Source: CAYLUN01 sp964386865 (lineage in GTDB: Bacteria > Verrucomicrobiota > Kiritimatiellia > RFP12 > UBA1067). Taken from it: 45,433 bases of DNA. The position numbers and the translations under genes were made by a program. Below the pieces are notes generated by a model, which saw nothing but the letters and a program-made list of their open reading frames with translations, did not search any database and was not told where the DNA came from. This document shows positions 15,797 through 24,950 of the stretch, one piece after another. Position 1 is the stretch's first letter. Every line of letters begins with the position of its first letter. The DNA lies in the NCBI GenBank assembly GCA_964386865.1, contig CAYLUN010000048.1, positions 1-45,433 of the forward strand, given 5' to 3'.

Positions 15797-18271
15797 CTAC
15801 GGTTTCCTGCCCGCCAGCGCGGCGAGGGCCGCCCGATCCTCGGCGTCGGCGCGCGCGCGCTTGGCCTTATACTGCTCGTACTTGGCCTTTTCCTTCTCGT
15901 CCCACGCGTTCGCCTCGGTGTAGTCGCCGCAGAAGGGCACGCCCAGATCGACCCACATCGCGAGCCGCGCCGCGGCGTCGGGAGTCAGCGTCTTGCAGTG
16001 CCCCTTGTCGAGGAGGTTCGTGAAGAGCGCGCTCGTGTTCGAGCCCGCCGAGTAGGGCTTCTGGAGCGGCGGCGCCGAGGCTGACGAGACCCAGTTCAGC
16101 ACCTTGTGCGTGGCGTCGCCGCGCCAGCGCGCCTGCGCCTCCTTATCGTCGGGGCGGGCGTGCGTCAGCGCGAGGTACGAGCGCGTCCAGTGCCGCTTCG
16201 CCGCAGGATCCGTTACGACGGTCGCGGTCAGATCCGGCTTCTTGTCGTCCTTGCCGTCGTGGCACTTCACGCAGTGCGCGTCCAGCACGGGCTGCACCTC
16301 GCTGAGGAAGCTGAAGCCGCGGCGCGGCCCGTTGATCGGCGCGAGCGGCTTCGCGCCCGCGGCCAGCGCGAGGGTCGGCCGCGCGCTGGCGAGCGGCACG
16401 CTGTTTTTGGGCTCGTGGCAGCCGACGCACGAGGCGTTCTCGCCGGGTTGCAGCGTGGTCCAGCTCCGCATGGTCTGAACCATCCGGCCCTTCGCATCCA
16501 GCAGCATGAAATAGACCGGCGCGCGCGCGTCCGCCGTGAAGAACACCGAGCCGTCCGCATGCACAGGCGCGTCGCCGATGAGGATCTTGGGGTCCCAGGC
16601 GCCGTTGCCGATCGCGACGGGTGTCGAGATCAGCGCGCCACCGCCGGGGCCTCCGTTGCCGTTGCTGCCGATGCCCGCGATGCGGTAGTCGAGGCCGAGC
16701 ACGCGCAGCGTCTTGACCGTGCCGCGCGGCACGCCCGCCATGGCCTCGCCCACGTAGACGTCCTGCACGTAGAAGGTGCCGGACGCTTTCTTGAGGTTCA
16801 CCATGCTGGGCCTCACGGCGGGGCGCGGCCGCGCCCGCAGCGGCACGGGGCGCCCGCACGAGAGGCCGGTGCGCGACACGAGCAGCTCGCGGCTTCCGTC
16901 GATGTCGAACCAGTAGAGGCCGAACCCGGTCGAGCGCTCTTCGTGGCGCTTCCCGTTACGCTTTTCCCACCCGTCGGGGCTGTACATGGCGATCAGGCTG
17001 CGCGCGTCGAGGGGGTACGGATACGCGAAGAGGTCGCCGTCTTGCCCATAGGCGTCGACGATCACGGACTTTGTCGGCCGCACAGGCGCGACGAGCGTCA
17101 CGCCCTCGGCCTCCTGCCGCCCCTTCGCGGGGTCGATCAGGATGAGGTCGCCCGGCTGCCGCGAGTGGTGGCCGGTCGCGACCGCGAAGATCTTGCCGCT
17201 GCCCGGTATGCCGCGCGCGTGGATGATCGTCGTCGGGAACCACGAGTTCTCTCCGTACACGGCCGTTTGCTGCGTGCCGTCTGGCGCCATCTGGAAGAGC
17301 GGCTGCGGATACATCTGCGAGCGGTCGTTGTATTCCCAGCGCGTGTAGAGGATGCGACCGTCGTCCGTAACCGTTGGGTAGTTCAGGTGCACCTGGTCGA
17401 ACGTCAGGCGCAGGATGTTCCCGCCGTCTCGATTGCAGCGGTACAGGTTGCTCACCTCCGTCCACCAGCAGTCGACGATCTGCATGCAGCGCGTGGAGTT
17501 GAAGATGATGTCCCCGCCCGGCAGGTAGCAGCCCTCGTAGTCGGCGATGCCTAGCCCGGCGGTCAGCTGGCGGACCGCGCGCGTCGCGACGTCCATTTCG
17601 TAGAGGTGGTAGTCGTCGCCTTTGTCCGACTTCTTGAGCGCGAACAAGATCCTCTTGCCGTCGTAGTCCACGTCGGCGTCGCGGATGAGGCCCTCCTTCG
17701 TCTCGGAGAGAACCGTCTCCTGCCAGAGGCCTTCGCGCCAGTCGGCGACGCAGAGCTTGCCGCCCGCCCGGAAATTGCGCTCGGCCTGCGCGTCGGAAAG
17801 GGCCTCGGTGTAGGCGTAGTGCGAGCCGCCCATCACATAGTGCCGCGCGTAAACGAGCCGCGGCATCTCGGCTCGGACGCGGGCGAGCCGCTGCGCCCGG
17901 CGCGCCGCGCAGGCCTTCCTGTACGCGGCCAGCAGCGCGGCGTCGCCCGCGGCGCCGGCCGCTTGGCCCGCCACCTTCGCGGCCGCGCCGCGAAAACTCG
18001 CCGCGCCGTCCGCCGACGCGAAGAGCTGGGCCCCCTCGGCGAGGCCGAGGTCCTGCCTCAGCCAGTCGGCCAGAACTTCGTCGCCGCGCTCAACGGCCTC
18101 CCACAGCGCCTGCGGGGACTTGGCCTCCTCGGCCGCCGCCTTCCGCCCGAGCAGCGCTTCGGCCAAGGCGTGCGACCCGGGCGCGACGGCGTTGGTAGCC
18201 TCCTGCGCGAGGCCCAAGCCTGCCACCAAGCCGACGGCCGTCGCGGCGGCCACACACAGATGAGTCCTCAT
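15797..18271 (-). CDS. HzsA-related exported dihaem beta-propeller protein
   Basis: An exported protein of about 824 residues. The ATG at 18271 is preferred because GGGGGA lies about 7 nt upstream and the signal peptide MRTHLCVAAATAVGLVAGLG follows. The middle has propeller-type repeats of the TolB/PD40 kind (DADVDYDGKRILFALKK; EGCYLPGGDIIFNSTRC; YPTVTDDGRILYTRWEYND). The C-terminal third has two haem c-binding motifs, CVGCH and CVKCH (about residues 630 and 675), in a planctomycete-type cytochrome C domain. This layout matches the family related to the hydrazine synthase alpha subunit. Nothing suggests hydrazine chemistry here, as no partner subunits are seen. The gene is first in a sugar-use operon and follows a putative GntR operator, so a redox role on an exported glycan or in periplasmic electron flow is possible. 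Its stop codon abuts a GTAGGGACAG repeat-like sequence. Confidence 0.78.
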   Translation of the reverse strand: MRTHLCVAAATAVGLVAGLGLAQEATNAVAPGSHALAEALLGRKAAAEEAKSPQALWEAVERGDEVLADWLRQDLGLAEGAQLFASADGAASFRGAAAKVAGQAAGAAGDAALLAAYRKACAARRAQRLARVRAEMPRLVYARHYVMGGSHYAYTEALSDAQAERNFRAGGKLCVADWREGLWQETVLSETKEGLIRDADVDYDGKRILFALKKSDKGDDYHLYEMDVATRAVRQLTAGLGIADYEGCYLPGGDIIFNSTRCMQIVDCWWTEVSNLYRCNRDGGNILRLTFDQVHLNYPTVTDDGRILYTRWEYNDRSQMYPQPLFQMAPDGTQQTAVYGENSWFPTTIIHARGIPGSGKIFAVATGHHSRQPGDLILIDPAKGRQEAEGVTLVAPVRPTKSVIVDAYGQDGDLFAYPYPLDARSLIAMYSPDGWEKRNGKRHEERSTGFGLYWFDIDGSRELLVSRTGLSCGRPVPLRARPRPAVRPSMVNLKKASGTFYVQDVYVGEAMAGVPRGTVKTLRVLGLDYRIAGIGSNGNGGPGGGALISTPVAIGNGAWDPKILIGDAPVHADGSVFFTADARAPVYFMLLDAKGRMVQTMRSWTTLQPGENASCVGCHEPKNSVPLASARPTLALAAGAKPLAPINGPRRGFSFLSEVQPVLDAHCVKCHDGKDDKKPDLTATVVTDPAAKRHWTRSYLALTHARPDDKEAQARWRGDATHKVLNWVSSASAPPLQKPYSAGSNTSALFTNLLDKGHCKTLTPDAAARLAMWVDLGVPFCGDYTEANAWDEKEKAKYEQYKAKRARADAEDRAALAALAGRKP

Positions 18272-18337
18272 TCGCATTCCCCCATTGGCTCGGCCAGCGG
18301 GCACCCCTCCTCGCGCAGCCAGAACACCCCTACGGTA

Positions 18338-18357
18338 CATAATGTCCGTACATTATG
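18338..18357. promoter_or_regulatory. Putative GntR operator
   Basis: A perfect inverted repeat, CATAATGT-CCGT-ACATTATG, lies between the GntR gene and the HzsA-like operon, about 67 nt upstream of the latter's start. The core TGTCCGTACA resembles operators recalled for GntR-type sugar regulators such as AraR of Bacillus. Its position beside a GntR gene makes it a strong candidate for controlling the downstream operon. Confidence 0.65.
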
Positions 18358-18380
18358 CAACCCGATTTTTTTGCACACGC

Positions 18381-19133
18381 TCAGCGCCTCATGGTCATGC
18401 AGAAGGTGTACTGGTCATAGCGGTAGACGCCTCGCACGAACTCGCACGGCTTCGTGTGGCCGCGGCGGTAGGTCAGGCGCTCGATCACCAGCACCGTCTC
18501 GTCGATCGGCACGCCCAGCAGGTGGGCCTCCTCAGCCGTCGCCTTGCTGGCGCGGATCGACTCCATGCCGTGGCTGATCGCGACGCTGTAGGCGCTCTCC
18601 AGCAGGACGTAGAGCGACTTCGAGAAGTCTTCGTCCGGAGAAACGCCGAGGCTTTCGGGAAGCTCGGAGGTGAGCAGCACCAGCGGGAAGCACTGGTCGT
18701 GCCCGCGCAGGCGCCGGATCTGAAGCGTGCGCTCCCCTTTGGCGAGCCCCATGTGCGCGGCGAGCAGCGGTGGCGGCACATGCAGGCCGACGTGAACCAG
18801 CTCGGTCAGCACCTTGCGTCCCTTGAGCCGCATCTCCTCCGTGAAGCTGTTCATGCGGCCGAGGTCTTCGGTGAGCGGAGTGCCGATCACGCGCGTGCCC
18901 AGCGCGCGGCGCCGCTCGATCACGCCCTTGTTGATCAGGCTGTCGTACGCTTTGCGCACGGTGGCGCGGCTGACCCCGAAGCGCTCGACCAGCTCCAGCT
19001 CGCCGGGCAGGAGCGTTCCCACCGGACACCGCGAGCGGATGCGGTCGTGGATGATGGTCTCCAGCTGCTGCCACAGCGGCACGGCCGAGGCCATCTCCAG
19101 ATGGAGCGGCTCGTCTTTGCGGAACAACGACAT
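18381..19133 (-). CDS. GntR/HutC-family transcription regulator with UTRA domain
   Basis: A DNA-binding repressor of 250 residues from the ATG at 19133 (MSLFRKDEPLHLEMASAVPL). A TTG at 19151 is an alternative start, six codons earlier, and has a better ribosome site (GGAAGGGAGG, 6 nt away). The winged helix-turn-helix spans about residues 18-90 (PLWQQLETIIHDRIRS; VERFGVSRATVRKAYDSL; then NKGVIERRRALGTRVIG). A UTRA effector domain follows (LLAAHMGLAKGERTLQIRRL; GVPIDETVLVIERLTYRRG), which in known members binds sugar phosphates or related small molecules. It lies just upstream of the sugar operon on the same strand, with a perfect palindrome between them, so it most likely controls that operon and senses one of its intermediates. 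Confidence 0.88.
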   Translation of the reverse strand: MSLFRKDEPLHLEMASAVPLWQQLETIIHDRIRSRCPVGTLLPGELELVERFGVSRATVRKAYDSLINKGVIERRRALGTRVIGTPLTEDLGRMNSFTEEMRLKGRKVLTELVHVGLHVPPPLLAAHMGLAKGERTLQIRRLRGHDQCFPLVLLTSELPESLGVSPDEDFSKSLYVLLESAYSVAISHGMESIRASKATAEEAHLLGVPIDETVLVIERLTYRRGHTKPCEFVRGVYRYDQYTFCMTMRR

Positions 19134-19249
19134 CGCTTTCTTGGTTCCCAAGGCCAACCTCCCTTCCGGTTCCCCGGCCAACGGATTGAAGAGCCTAACG
19201 TCAGCACCCGGCGCGCCGATGCGGGTCTTTCCAACCGCCCGCGCCTCGC

Positions 19250-19804
19250 TCACACGGGCACGGCCTGCCGGACCGCCCCCGCTTTCACCTCGCGGTCCGC
19301 CCGCGCCTGCTCGACGAGCATCCGCGCGATCGTGTACGCGTTGGCGATGGCGATCAGCGCCTCCAACACCGTGCCGCCGATCGAGCCGCTGAGCAGGTTG
19401 TTCACGAGCCACAGCAGCGTGCACACGAACAGGATCAGGCGCATCCAGACGCCGCGCAGCACGAACACCGCGACGGTGGCCAAGCAGGACGCCGAAACCG
19501 GGAGCCAGCCCGCGAAGCCTTTGGCGAACGTGAGCCCGATGGCGACATTGACCGCGATAAAGACGCCGATCCACCACCGCGAACGGGACTTGATCGAGAC
19601 GAGCATGCGCAGGCTGGATACCCCCGCGCTGCCCGAGGCCGGGAAGTTGCCCAGCAGAATGAAGTGGACGACGTAGGCCAGGCCCTCGCAGGCCATCAGC
19701 ACTTTCAGCCGCGTGTCGCTTTTCTGCATGAAGCCGGCGACGCCCAAAACCAGCGCCACATAGCCGACGAGCTGCGCCGGAGAAAGATACGAACCCGCAA
19801 TCAT
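19250..19804 (-). CDS. YgjV-family inner-membrane protein
   Basis: A small integral membrane protein of 184 residues. About five or six hydrophobic segments are visible (LVGYVALVLGVAGF; VLMACEGLAYVVHFILLG; WWIGVFIAVNVAIGLTF; CLATVAVFVLRG; LILFVCTLLWLVNNLLSG). The pattern matches the YgjV/Imp family, whose function is poorly defined. GGAGTGAAGC precedes the ATG at 19804. The gene starts shortly after a terminator for the gene upstream and lies 117 nt before gntR on the same strand, so the two may share a transcript. Confidence 0.75.
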   Translation of the reverse strand: MIAGSYLSPAQLVGYVALVLGVAGFMQKSDTRLKVLMACEGLAYVVHFILLGNFPASGSAGVSSLRMLVSIKSRSRWWIGVFIAVNVAIGLTFAKGFAGWLPVSASCLATVAVFVLRGVWMRLILFVCTLLWLVNNLLSGSIGGTVLEALIAIANAYTIARMLVEQARADREVKAGAVRQAVPV

Positions 19805-19822
19805 GCTTCACTCCGCAGATGA

Positions 19823-19847
19823 ATAAAACCGTATGATGCGGTTTTTT
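19823..19847 (-). terminator. Hairpin terminator after broken PL8
   Basis: Arms AAAACCG and CGGTTTT are perfect 7-bp inverses around TATGATG. The minus strand reads into TTTTATT after the stem, fitting a Rho-independent terminator for the PL8 gene ending at 19891; the plus-strand T-run is also good, so it may work both ways. Confidence 0.65.
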
Positions 19848-19890
19848 CGCGGCGTTGTCGAGCGCGCAGCCAGAGCAAGAGGCGGCAAAG

Positions 19891-22800
19891 TCAGGGATCA
19901 AGCCGCACGCGGTAGAACCGCCGGGGGAAGAGGAGCGCGGCGGGGTCGCTCCAGAGGAAGGGCAGGGCCGGCGAGGCGTAGGTCTCCAGCGGCATCCACG
20001 ACGTGAGATTGGTCGAGGCCTCGACCGTGTAACGCAGGTCTGGCGGCCCGCTCACGGTCATCGACCACCCGCCGCCCGAAAGGCTGGGCGTGGCCAGAGC
20101 CGGCGCCTGCTCCGGCGCGAGCACGCGCACAGCGACCGAGTTGGTGGCCGACGCTCCGCCGAAGTGCCCCACGCTGCGCGTCGCCAACGTGGCCACCTCG
20201 TTAGATGAAAGAGCGCCGCTGAACACGGCCAGCTCGTCCACGATCCCGTTGAACCACCGCGTGACCGCGTAACCCGGGTTCTGGTGCCCGCCGAAGATGA
20301 CCGGCACCGTCTGATCCACGTTCAACGCGAAGGCGTTGTCCGCCGCTCTCAGCGTGCCGTCAAGGTAGAGCGACATCACGCCCGCCGCCGCGTTGGTTCG
20401 CGCGAAGGTCACAGCCACGTGATGCCAAGCACCCACACTCGCGTCGCCGGCGCTGAGGTCGATGTCCGCGACGCTCTGCCCGACGAAGTGCTGGAGCTGC
20501 AGCGACGGCGAGCCGCTCGCCCCGAAGAGGTGCAGCTCCTCGTTCGAGCCGAACCCGTCGCCGTTGCCAATGTAGAAGAGGAAATCCTCATTGGTCTGCG
20601 CGGCCCGCCAGAACCAGCCGCTGAAGGTCCAGCTCTCGTTGCTGAAATCAAGCTCGTTTGTGCCGACCTGCCTGCGGATTCTCGCGCCGTTGTTATTGGC
20701 CTGCTCACGCAGCAGCAGCGCCTGGCTCGAGACGACCGGCTCCGGCGTGCTGTTGGTCAGCGCCGCAACGCCAGAACCCACCACATCCAGCGTGCCGTCG
20801 CGGCCGTTGCCCGAGGCGTCCGCAACCGCCCCGCCATTCGCAACGCTCGCCTGCTCCATGTCATAGTACAGGATGAGGCGAGGGTCAAGCGCCCTGTCGG
20901 AAACGGTGTAGACAAACGAGGCCGAACCAATGAAATTCGTCGCAGGCGCGAAGCGTGCGGTGCGCCGCTCTTTCCGCAGCGTGACCGCGCCGTTCGTCGG
21001 CGACCTCACGGTGTAGTGCAGCGCGTCGTCGTCGGTCGCGTAGGCCGACGCCAGCGGCCGGAGATCCACCTCCACGGGCGCGTTCTTGAGCGTCAGCGCC
21101 TGGCCCGCCGCCGCGAGCGGCGCCCCGGCCACGTTCACCACCACGGGCGCGCTGGTGGCTGCGGCGCCGGCGTCCTCGGTCGCCACGGCAGTGAAGCTGT
21201 GCGCGCCCGGCGCGAGGTTCGTGACGGTCAGGCCGTAGGGCGCCGAGGCGCGGCGCCCGACCTCCACGCCGCCGTCGAAGTAGCTCACGTTGGTGACGCT
21301 GCCGTTCGGGGCGGAGGCGGAGGCCGTCAGCGCCACGCCCTGCGACCAGTGGAACCTCGCGCCCGGCGCGGGCGCGGTGAGCGCAACCTGCGGCGGCGGA
21401 TGCGCGAGCGTCAGGAGCAGCTGCGGGCGGTTGGTGACCGTGCCGTTCTCGCGCGAGGCGTAGGACACGAACGCGCTGCCGACCGCCGCCACGCGCAGGT
21501 CGAGCACCCCGCCAGCGGCGGCCTTGGCCGCTGCGCCCACCTGCGCTTCCGCCGACCGCGGCACCGGGGACGTGACACTCCACCGGGCGATCTCCGCTCC
21601 GGCGGCGGGCTTGTTCGTCCAGACGACGCCCGTCTCTGTCCACGCGTGATTGGTGACCGGATAGATGACGTGCTGGTCTGCGCCGGTGGCGGTCGTGTAG
21701 ACCATGCGCAGCGCGGCATCAACCAGCAGGCCGTTGGTCTGCGCTGCGAGGTCGAAGCGCAGGTACGACTCGCGCGTGAGCGAGGTGCTGCCGTTATACT
21801 TCACAACCAGACTGGTCGAGGCCCCGAAGTTGGTGGCCGAGTTACCGCCGTTCTCCACGTAGGCGTCCGCGACCGGCGATATGGCGAGCGTCCCCAGCTT
21901 GCCGAGAAAGAGCTTGGCGCCGTAGCTGCGACCGTCCGCGCCGGTGGCTGCTACCGACAGCTTGACGGTCGGCGCGAGCTGCGTGACGGAAACGCCCGCG
22001 TCGAGCGAAATCACGCCCGCCGCGGGCATGTTGACGTCGACCGTGATCGCGCTCGTGTTGGTCTGCGTCGGGTCGGAGACCGCGACCTCCAGCCACGTGC
22101 CGTCGCTGCGCGTGATGACGCTGCACGGCTTGTTGACCGTGATGCCCGCGAGCGCGTTGGTGCCGGGTGTCCAGAAGTTGACAGCCGTATGGCCGCTGCC
22201 GCTCTCGCGCACACCCTGCGCCCGCGGCGAGTTTTCAAGCACGGTCACCTCGGGCGCGGCCGCGTAGGCCGCCACGTTTGAGGCCGAGCGGCCCGGCAGC
22301 AGAACGTAGGCATAGGTCGCGTTCGTCGGGCTCTTGCCGTGGTCTTGCCAGAGGGCCAGGTAGTTGCGCGTGACGATTTCTTCGCGGTGAGCGTGGCGTT
22401 CCACGCGTCGAGCTGCATGCCCGCGGCGCCGACCGCGCCGAGCTTCGCGCCGCCGCACCACGCGTAGGCCCCGCGCGAATTTTGCCCGGTGGCGTGCGTC
22501 GAATCCGCGGGCGGCGTCCGCGCCATCGTGTCAACCGTCGTGCCCGGCAGGCGGTAGGGGTTGACCGTGGGCCAGTAGTTGTCGCTGAAGTGATCGAGCT
22601 GCGCGTTGTAGAGCGTGGTCATGCCGTCGCCCGTGTACCAGCCGCGCATGTTCTCGCCGTTGATCGACTCGAAGTTTGCGACGCGAACCGACGTCAGGCT
22701 CAAGCCGAAGCCGAAGCCGGGCCGCAGGTGGATGACGCGCCCCATCTCGCCGAAGGAGTAGTGGCCAACCAGCTCGCCGCGTGCGAGCGTGTTCGAGTCA

Positions 22801-23954
22801 GCCATCAGCGCCTTCGCTTCCGCCAAGAGCGGCAGCGGCGTGTTGGCGACGAAGCTGCGCACCGTGTCGCTCTGCGCCCAGCACTTGACCATTCCGCGCA
22901 TGCGGGCGGCGTCGGCGGGCGGCACAAACTGCGACACGCGCAAGATGTTCTGCATGATGCTGTGCCCGGTGCTCTGCGGCGGGCTGCCCGAGCGAGAGAT
23001 CTCGCGTCCGCGCACCAAGTCCCACGCTGCGCCGCGGTAGATGATCGGCTCGAACGAGTCGTAGACCCAGCGGCAGAGGTTCGTTTGAGCGGGGTCGATG
23101 ACCGCCCACGCGGAGCCTGAGAGCCACGTCAGCACCGGCGCCAGGTTGGCCAGCAGCGATGCGCCGTAGCCGGCCGTGTAGGGATGCCACGCGTGCTGGA
23201 TAAAGGAGCCGTCGCGGTAGAAACCGTCGCTGCTGGTCACATACGGAAACACATCGCTGAACGCGTTGCGGGCCAGCGTCAGCTTGGCCGAGTCTTTCAT
23301 CACGCAGCCGCGCACGCCGACCACGCGGGCCTTCCAGACCTCGTTCGCCTGCGTCATGTCGGGAATCGGCGTGTGGAAATTGACGGCGGCCATGTAGTTG
23401 GTGCGCTGGGCGGCGGTGAGCTGGTCGTAGAGCAGCACCGCCGTATCGGTGAGCTGCATCGGGACGCCGATCTCCCAGTCCCACCAGTTATCGTACTGGG
23501 CGATCACGGTGTTGTAGCGGTTGCTGCTCATCCACTCCAGCCCGCCGACCGTGTCCGCCAGCAGCGCCGCATTGGTGTAGAGCGAGCACCCGGCCGTCGC
23601 GTAGGCGAGCGCCATGCCGCGCAGCCGGCCGTAGGTCGTGGTCAAATGCGCGGAGACTGTGGTGCTCGCCGCGTCGCTCCAGAGATAGGTGCGCGTCAGC
23701 GACTTGTCCATGGTCGCCCGGTAGCTGTTTGCGCTGTTGGTGATGCTGCCGAGGCGCGACTTCACGTCGGCGTCGGCGGTATCGTAGCCGACGCCGGTTG
23801 TGATGTCTTTCCACTTCTGCCGCAGGACGTCGTAGTCGTCGGCCTCGCTGCGAGACGCAAGACCCGCAGCGAGCGCGACGCAGACAACCCGCGCGACGGT
23901 CCGCATAGTCGCCATGCGCCCTCGCGCCCCTGCGTTAAGCGAAGGCTTCTTCAT
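19891..23954 (-). pseudogene. Second PL8 polysaccharide lyase, broken by internal deletion and frameshift
   Basis: The 5' part encodes a signal peptide (MRTVARVVCVALAAGLASRS) and a PL8 alpha-domain with the expected motifs QANEVWK, IQHAWHPYTAGYG, RGREISRSG and NGENMRGWYTGDG. After NATLTAKKS, near 22370-22385, the reading frame changes; the first frame stops at 22245. The second frame resumes at RNYLALWQDHGKS, which in the intact paralogue at 188-4225 lies about 100 residues further on. So roughly 300 bp appear missing, out of frame. The 3' part continues intact for over 800 residues: the end of PL8, a DNRLRE/CBM96-like domain, an Ig-like domain, a cadherin-like domain and a LamG domain. The start is uncertain: 23954 (ATGA overlap with the gene before) or 23915, which follows GAGGGC. 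An assembly or sequencing error is possible. Confidence 0.8.
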
Positions 23955-24499
23955 GCCTTGCTCTTCTTGAACTCGGCGAACTCCTCGGCGTCGGACCAGA
24001 CCTTCTCGCCGCACTTCTTGCAGGCGGTCATGCCGTAGCCGAACGCGGTGCCGCATTTCTTGCAGGCCCAGCGCGTCTTCATCTCCGCGAGCCACGCGGG
24101 CATGCCCTTGTCGCGAACCGCGTTGAGGTACTTCTCGCGCAGGCCGTACTTCGGCGTCTCGTTGAACATCGCCGCGATCTTGTCGCACGGGTAGCTCTTG
24201 CAGAGGCCGCAGGACTGGAGCAGCTTGGCTTTGGCGCACTTGCGCGCCTCGCACTTTGGCGCGTAGCCGGGGCTCTTCTTCGTGCTGCGGCAGCCGAGGC
24301 ACTTGACCTCATTCGCCGTCTTGGCGTCCTTGCTCGACAGCAGCGCGGGGCAGGCGCCGCAGTAGATGCCGCAGATCGCGTCCACGCACAGGTCAGCGGC
24401 CGCGACCGCCCCTGCGCAGGCCGTCCCGCACGCGCACCCGCAGGCCGCGCCGCCCAGCGCGCCCAGAAACGACCGTCTCGCCACTTGCGTCTGTTTCAT
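23951..24499 (-). CDS. Tat-exported DUF3795 cysteine-rich protein
   Basis: A protein of 182 residues with a twin-arginine signal (QVARRSFLGALGG) followed by a Cys/Ala-rich core that may include a lipobox-like cysteine. The middle matches the DUF3795 pattern: CGIYCGACPALL, KCLGCRS, then KCAKAKLLQSCGLCKSYPCDKI. A C-terminal zinc-ribbon-like pair, CKKC-CKKC, follows (WACKKCGTAF; MTACKKCGEKVW). Metal binding is likely; the function is unknown. A GAGG site precedes the ATG. Its stop codon overlaps the first possible PL8 start as ATGA, suggesting translational coupling with that secreted lyase. Confidence 0.8.
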   Translation of the reverse strand: MKQTQVARRSFLGALGGAACGCACGTACAGAVAAADLCVDAICGIYCGACPALLSSKDAKTANEVKCLGCRSTKKSPGYAPKCEARKCAKAKLLQSCGLCKSYPCDKIAAMFNETPKYGLREKYLNAVRDKGMPAWLAEMKTRWACKKCGTAFGYGMTACKKCGEKVWSDAEEFAEFKKSKA

Positions 24500-24950
24500 C
24501 GGTTACCTCATTTCCAAGTTTATAGTTTACACGAAATCACCCGCGTCGCGCAAACGCCTATCCATTCGCATCATGGCATGACAGGCTATGGAAGAGGGCC
24601 CGTACGTGCTGCAAACGAATTCGCACGCGTCTCACGTCAGCGGTGAAGCGGCTGTATCCCGTCGCCTCCACCGCTTTGCTGGGGCTTCTCCTCTTCGGGA
24701 TCGCAATCGCTATCGAAATCGGGATCGACCAGCTTTTCGTTTCCAAGCCCATGGTGTTCGATCCCGATAGCGATTTCGATTTCGATTTCGATTTGGAATC
24801 TGCGAACCAACCGTGTATATGGCGCCGTGAGCCGCTTCTTGACCATACTGAGAATGACTGAAGCGCCGGGCGCGGCTTGCGGGCGGGCGGGTGTTGTGCG
24901 ATAGTATGTCTGCACCGGCCACCCTAACACGCAACCGCTTGGACTCAACC
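24500..24950. other. Divergent intergenic region between DUF3795 and yceH
   Basis: About 450 bp holding promoters for both directions. On the minus strand a TATAAA box lies about 25 nt upstream of the DUF3795 start, without a clear -35. The centre carries the GATTTC hexamer repeat pair. Open frames across the repeat encode only IEIEIE or DFDFDF runs and are not credible genes. Confidence 0.45.
24696..24797. repeat. Paired inverted ATCGAAATCG/CGATTTCGAT repeat
   Basis: The left arm (24696-24727) is built of permuted hexamers of the ATCGAA, ATCGGG and ATCGCA kind. The right arm (about 24757-24797) is the inverse, ending in four GATTTC units. Inverse matches such as CGGGATCG and CGATCCCG pair the arms across a 30-nt spacer. 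Confidence 0.65.

Noticed and set aside
15797..18271. Hydrazine synthase and an anammox lifestyle
   Set aside because: Only the alpha-related architecture is present; partner subunits and other anammox genes are absent, and the context is sugar use.
24643..24948. Small ORFs encoding IEIEIE or DFDFDF peptides
   Set aside because: They are translations of a hexamer DNA repeat on either strand, not genes.
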